In this document: one piece after another, positions 61,702 through 64,000 of the stretch
Numbering within the stretch: the first letter of the stretch is position 1
Layout of the letters: every line of letters starts with the position of its first letter
NCBI RefSeq assembly: GCF_035999195.1
Contig: NZ_DASYGY010000009.1
Coordinates: 496,001 to 560,000 of the forward strand
Reading direction: 5' to 3'
Source: Pseudoxanthomonas sp.
GTDB lineage: Bacteria; Pseudomonadota; Gammaproteobacteria; Xanthomonadales; Xanthomonadaceae
DNA length: 64,000 bases
The notes under the pieces: model-generated
The model's database searches: none
What the model was told of the DNA's origin: nothing
What the model saw: the letters and a program-made list of their open reading frames with translations, nothing else
Translations under genes and position numbers: made by a program

Positions 61702-61943
61702 TCAGCGTTGGATGTTTTCGATGCAGCGTTGGATCTTTTCGATGCAACGTTCGATCGTTTCGATGGAATGTTGGGCCTTAGTGTTAGACGACTGCATCGT
61801 TTCGATCCAACGTTGCATCGTTTTGATGGAACGTTGGATGTTTGTGTTAGATGAGCCGATGGTTTTGATGGAACGTTGGATCGTTTTGATCGAACGTTGG
61901 ATGTTTTTGATGGAACGTCGGGTCTTAATGTTAGAAGACGCGC
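61702..61943. repeat. 21-bp tandem repeat array, AT-richer than the genome
   Basis: About 11 imperfect 21-bp units (for example CGTTGGATCGTTTTGATCGAA), roughly 45% GC in a genome near 70%. Units of a TTAGTGTTAGA type are interspersed at 61778, 61846 and 61926. Both strands are open reading frames over the array. Confidence 0.85.
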
Positions 61944-61965
61944 CGGGAAACAGGTCTCGGTGCAT
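61702..61965 (-). CDS. Heptad-repeat protein from the 21-bp array (uncertain gene)
   Basis: 87 residues: 8 leader residues, then seven-residue units of consensus I-Q-R-S-I-K-T (variants MQRWIET, IERCIEK), interrupted three times by x-S-S-N-T/I-K/N-T/x units. A perfect heptad periodicity with I at two positions suggests a basic coiled coil or amphipathic helix. Only CCAGG directly abuts the ATG, so translation initiation is weak. Coding status is uncertain. Confidence 0.4.
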   Translation of the reverse strand: MHRDLFPGASSNIKTRRSIKNIQRSIKTIQRSIKTIGSSNTNIQRSIKTMQRWIETMQSSNTKAQHSIETIERCIEKIQRCIENIQR

Positions 61966-61993
61966 CCTGGTGTGAGACGCGCCGGCGGCTGAC

Positions 61994-62070
61994 CGAGGCC
62001 CGCCCTACGCGGCCGACCGTAGGGGCAGCGGGAACGTCGGCCCCGGGTGCGCTGCGCTGACCCGGGCTAT
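61994..62070. repeat. REP fragment and CCCGGGTGCG element
   Basis: 61994-62028 has GAGGCCCGCCCTACG, a REP half. 62041-62070 repeats the element at 59981-60010 with CCCGGGTGCGCTGCGCTGAC. No gene in 61966-62119. Confidence 0.6.
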
Positions 62071-62119
62071 GGGTGGACGCAAGCGCCGACGGCCCTGCCC
62101 CGTTACGACGGCGGCGCGG

Positions 62120-63205
62120 TCAGCGGCAGATGAAGAAGCAGCCCAGCATCGACTTGTCCAGGCTCACCTGCAGGGCTTCGCCGTCCTTGAGGTGCACGGT
62201 CTTGGAGAAGGTGGTGTTCTTCTTCACGTCCTCGAACCAGTAGGCGACCTGGTCGTTGGAGCCGATGTGCTGGTTGCCGACAAACACGTCGGTGCGGCCG
62301 GTCACTTCGCTGCGGGTCACGGTCTCTTTGTAGGAGAAGTCGGCGATCAGCAGGTACTCGCCGGGTGGCAGCCGGGTGAAACGGAAGCTGCCCTGGTCGT
62401 CCAGGATGGTGGCGAACATGAAGTGCTTGGCGATGCGCTCGGGGATCCGGTCGGGCATCTTCTGGCTCTGCCTGACCGTCTCGAACCACTGCTTGAACTC
62501 GTCGCTCATGTGGATCAGGCCGACCCGCTGGCTGCCCTTCGGCGGGTACTGCTTCTTGGCCAGCATCGCGCCCTTGTAGAAGGCGGTGCCGGCGATGGTG
62601 CCGGTGCCCATCAGGCGGATCTCCGACGTGGCTTCGGCCAGGGTCTTGCCGCCGGTGTAGGGCTTGCCGGCCAGGCAGTCCAGCATGGCGCTGCGCGCCT
62701 GGTCCAGGCCCTCGTAGGACAGTGCGAACACGTCCACGCCGTCCACCCGCGCGGTCATGCCGGTTTCCTTGGGGCGCATGGAGGCCATGGTCTGTTTCAG
62801 GTCGCCGACGGGGATCATCACGAAGCCGCCGCTCTGACCGCCGCTGGCCGGCATCAGGGCGCCGCGCATCGTCGCGGGCGGCAGGCCGTCCTGTTGCACC
62901 TGCACGCTGACTTCCTTCGCGGCCGGGGGTGCGGCGATGCGGGGGCCGTGCAGCAGGAGGGCGCCGCTGGGCGTTTTGGCGCTGGGGCCGATCAGGGCGA
63001 GTTGCGACGGGTCCTTCTTGGCGGCGGTGAAGCGGGCCACGCAGCCCTGGCCGGGCGTGCCTTCGGGCTGCTGCAGGAACCAGGCGCCGTCGGCGTTGCG
63101 GGTGATGAGGCGGCCTTCGTCGTCGGCGGCGTGTGCCGGGGCGGTGAGGCCGAGGGTGGCGGCCAGCAGGGTGAGCAGTGCGGGGGTCAGGCGGCGAGGC
63201 GTCAT
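62120..63205 (-). CDS. Exported hypothetical protein
   Basis: 361 residues. Signal peptide about 1-26 (LLTLLAATLGLTAPAHA). The mature protein is beta-rich with RFTRLPPGEYLLIADFSYKET, TDVFVGNQHIGSNDQVAYWF and a Cys-containing end SMLGCFFICR. A carboxypeptidase-regulatory-like segment (FRFTRLPPGEY) is plausible near 285. No family was recognised. The ATG at 63205 gives a proper signal sequence; upstream in-frame residues are atypical. Confidence 0.75.
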   Translation of the reverse strand: MTPRRLTPALLTLLAATLGLTAPAHAADDEGRLITRNADGAWFLQQPEGTPGQGCVARFTAAKKDPSQLALIGPSAKTPSGALLLHGPRIAAPPAAKEVSVQVQQDGLPPATMRGALMPASGGQSGGFVMIPVGDLKQTMASMRPKETGMTARVDGVDVFALSYEGLDQARSAMLDCLAGKPYTGGKTLAEATSEIRLMGTGTIAGTAFYKGAMLAKKQYPPKGSQRVGLIHMSDEFKQWFETVRQSQKMPDRIPERIAKHFMFATILDDQGSFRFTRLPPGEYLLIADFSYKETVTRSEVTGRTDVFVGNQHIGSNDQVAYWFEDVKKNTTFSKTVHLKDGEALQVSLDKSMLGCFFICR

Positions 63206-63342
63206 CACGGGCGTCCGATGTCCAGGTGCATGGAATTGTGACGGGTCGGCGGGAGGCGCACGAGTGACGTTGGTCCCCTGCGCGGTGCCGTTGGTCACGG
63301 GCTGCGGCCGCGGCGTTCGGCGAGGCGTTGCCACGCGCGCGC

Positions 63343-63640
63343 CAGGCTTTTTCCCTCTCGGGAGAGGCTCGATGTGTGACGAGAGCGGCTTTCGGTCGCT
63401 CCAGAGAGGGTGCAAGTGAGAAGAGAGAGACTTCCCTGCTCTCTCCCCAGGCTTTTTGCCGCTTTAAAGCGGCGTGATGTGTGAGGAGAGAGGCTTTGCG
63501 GCGCTTTAGAGCGGGTGAAAGTGAGAAGAGAGAGACTTATTTGCGCTCTCGTCAGGCTTTTTCCCGCCCTGGAGAGACTTACGGGTGAATCAAAGAAGTT
63601 TTGAGGTGCTCTTCGGAAGTGGAAAGTGAGCATGTGATGC
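63343..63640. repeat. 105-bp tandem repeat, three units, with position-matched hairpins
   Basis: Units start with CAGGCTTTTT at 63343, 63448 and 63553, an exact 105-bp period (35 codons). Each is followed by a palindrome at the same offset: CCTCTCGGGAGAGG (63354-63367) in unit 1 and GCCGCTTTAAAGCGGC (63458-63473) in unit 2; unit 3 has lost symmetry. Repeats share GTGAGAAGAGAGAGACTT. Confidence 0.8.
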
Positions 63641-64000
63641 CCGCGACGCCCCCCCCCGGTCTTGATCCCCACCCCCAGACGCGACGGTAGTTCGACATGC
63701 CGGCAGCGCGCCGAAGCAATCATGTGATCACCGTCGCCGCAGCCCGCGCATCGATGTGGCAGAAGTCCGACCCGTCCAAGCCGCACGCCGGTGGACCAGG
63801 GCCCACCCTACGCAATCCATCACCGCTCGGCGCACCCCGATAACGCTTCAAGCGTAGGGCGGACTGAAGCCCACCTTACGGGTTGCGAGAAGAGGGAAGA
63901 TTCAGTCGCTTACGGCAACGGCAATTCGACCTGAGCCTCCCCTAACTAGTTGCCGAAACAAAGTGCCGACTTTGAGTTTGATAAGAGGGATGACCAACAT
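63641..64000. other. Right-edge intergenic region with REPs; no supported gene
   Basis: REP units at 63789-63812 and 63852-63881. A minus-strand reading from 64000 to 63901 stays open for about 32 codons and then stops; it could be the tail of a gene beyond the window, but no motif supports it. GC falls towards the edge. An ATG at 63990 on the plus strand could start a gene that lies outside. Confidence 0.4.

Noticed and set aside
61712..61975. Plus-strand ORF across the 21-bp array
   Set aside because: It also shows heptads, but is Met/Trp/Cys-rich and hydrophobic, lacks a ribosome site, and has less regular spacing than the minus reading; both may be non-coding.
63901..64000. Partial minus-strand gene at the right edge
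   Set aside because: About 32 open codons without a recognisable motif or typical codon use; too little to support a call.
1..64000. tRNA, rRNA, riboswitch or CRISPR array
   Set aside because: No TPsiC-loop-bearing cloverleaf, rRNA stretch, conserved riboswitch core or spacer-repeat array was recognised on either strand by eye; a covariance-model scan was not available.

Overview
The window is about 70% GC. Its gene content suggests a Xanthomonadaceae chromosome of the Pseudoxanthomonas/Stenotrophomonas/Lysobacter type. Pointers are a RAYT/REP system, DUF6164 and DUF6151 proteins, several likely leaderless genes, a lipoprotein/lysozyme-like pair of the kind these bacteria use against rivals, and many diguanylate cyclases. 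The genus is inferred from family resemblance, not from a marker gene.

Layout. 1-4.1 kb: selO (runs off the left edge) coupled to trhO, an ArsR/SRPBCC pair with a double operator, a DUF6164 protein and a lipoprotein FKBP. 4.1-4.5 kb: inverted repeats around the degraded tail of a serine hydrolase paralogue. 4.5-10.2 kb: serine hydrolase, flavoprotein, RidA with a small partner, DUF998 protein and a diguanylate cyclase. 10.2-14.3 kb: a second cyclase, then the most notable locus, a split-borosin system. It has a SonM-like peptide-backbone N-methyltransferase and a 90-residue precursor with a borosin-binding-domain-like leader. It sits in a chain of overlapping genes with a GNAT acetyltransferase and trxC. 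14.4-21 kb: TPR/transglutaminase-like protein, S9 and M13 peptidases, thpR. 21.2-27.6 kb: a 2137-residue autotransporter of tandem Ig-like/FnIII modules. 27.9-32.4 kb: an MHYT-GGDEF-EAL protein, DUF6151, HDOD and DUF2383 proteins. 32.5-37 kb: a ku/nuclease-like/ligD end-joining cluster and a DksA-like zinc protein. 37-51.7 kb: peptidases, methyltransferase, polyproline lipoprotein hydrolase, small conserved proteins, S66 peptidase, esterase, antiporter and an SPFH/zinc-ribbon operon.

51.7-64 kb is repeat-rich and accessory. It holds a REP-associated tyrosine transposase with its 3' end duplicated, RIO kinase, epimerase and AraC-type regulator. It also holds a candidate lysozyme-like toxin behind two tandem lipoprotein genes, an amidohydrolase, an SdpR/SdpI-like pair with a palindromic operator, a 21-bp tandem repeat encoding heptads, a secreted protein, and a 105-bp tandem repeat.

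The best-supported novel system is the trxC-GNAT-methyltransferase-precursor locus. Next are the lipoprotein/lysozyme-like operon and the repeat-borne ORFs. No tRNA, rRNA or CRISPR array was recognised by eye.
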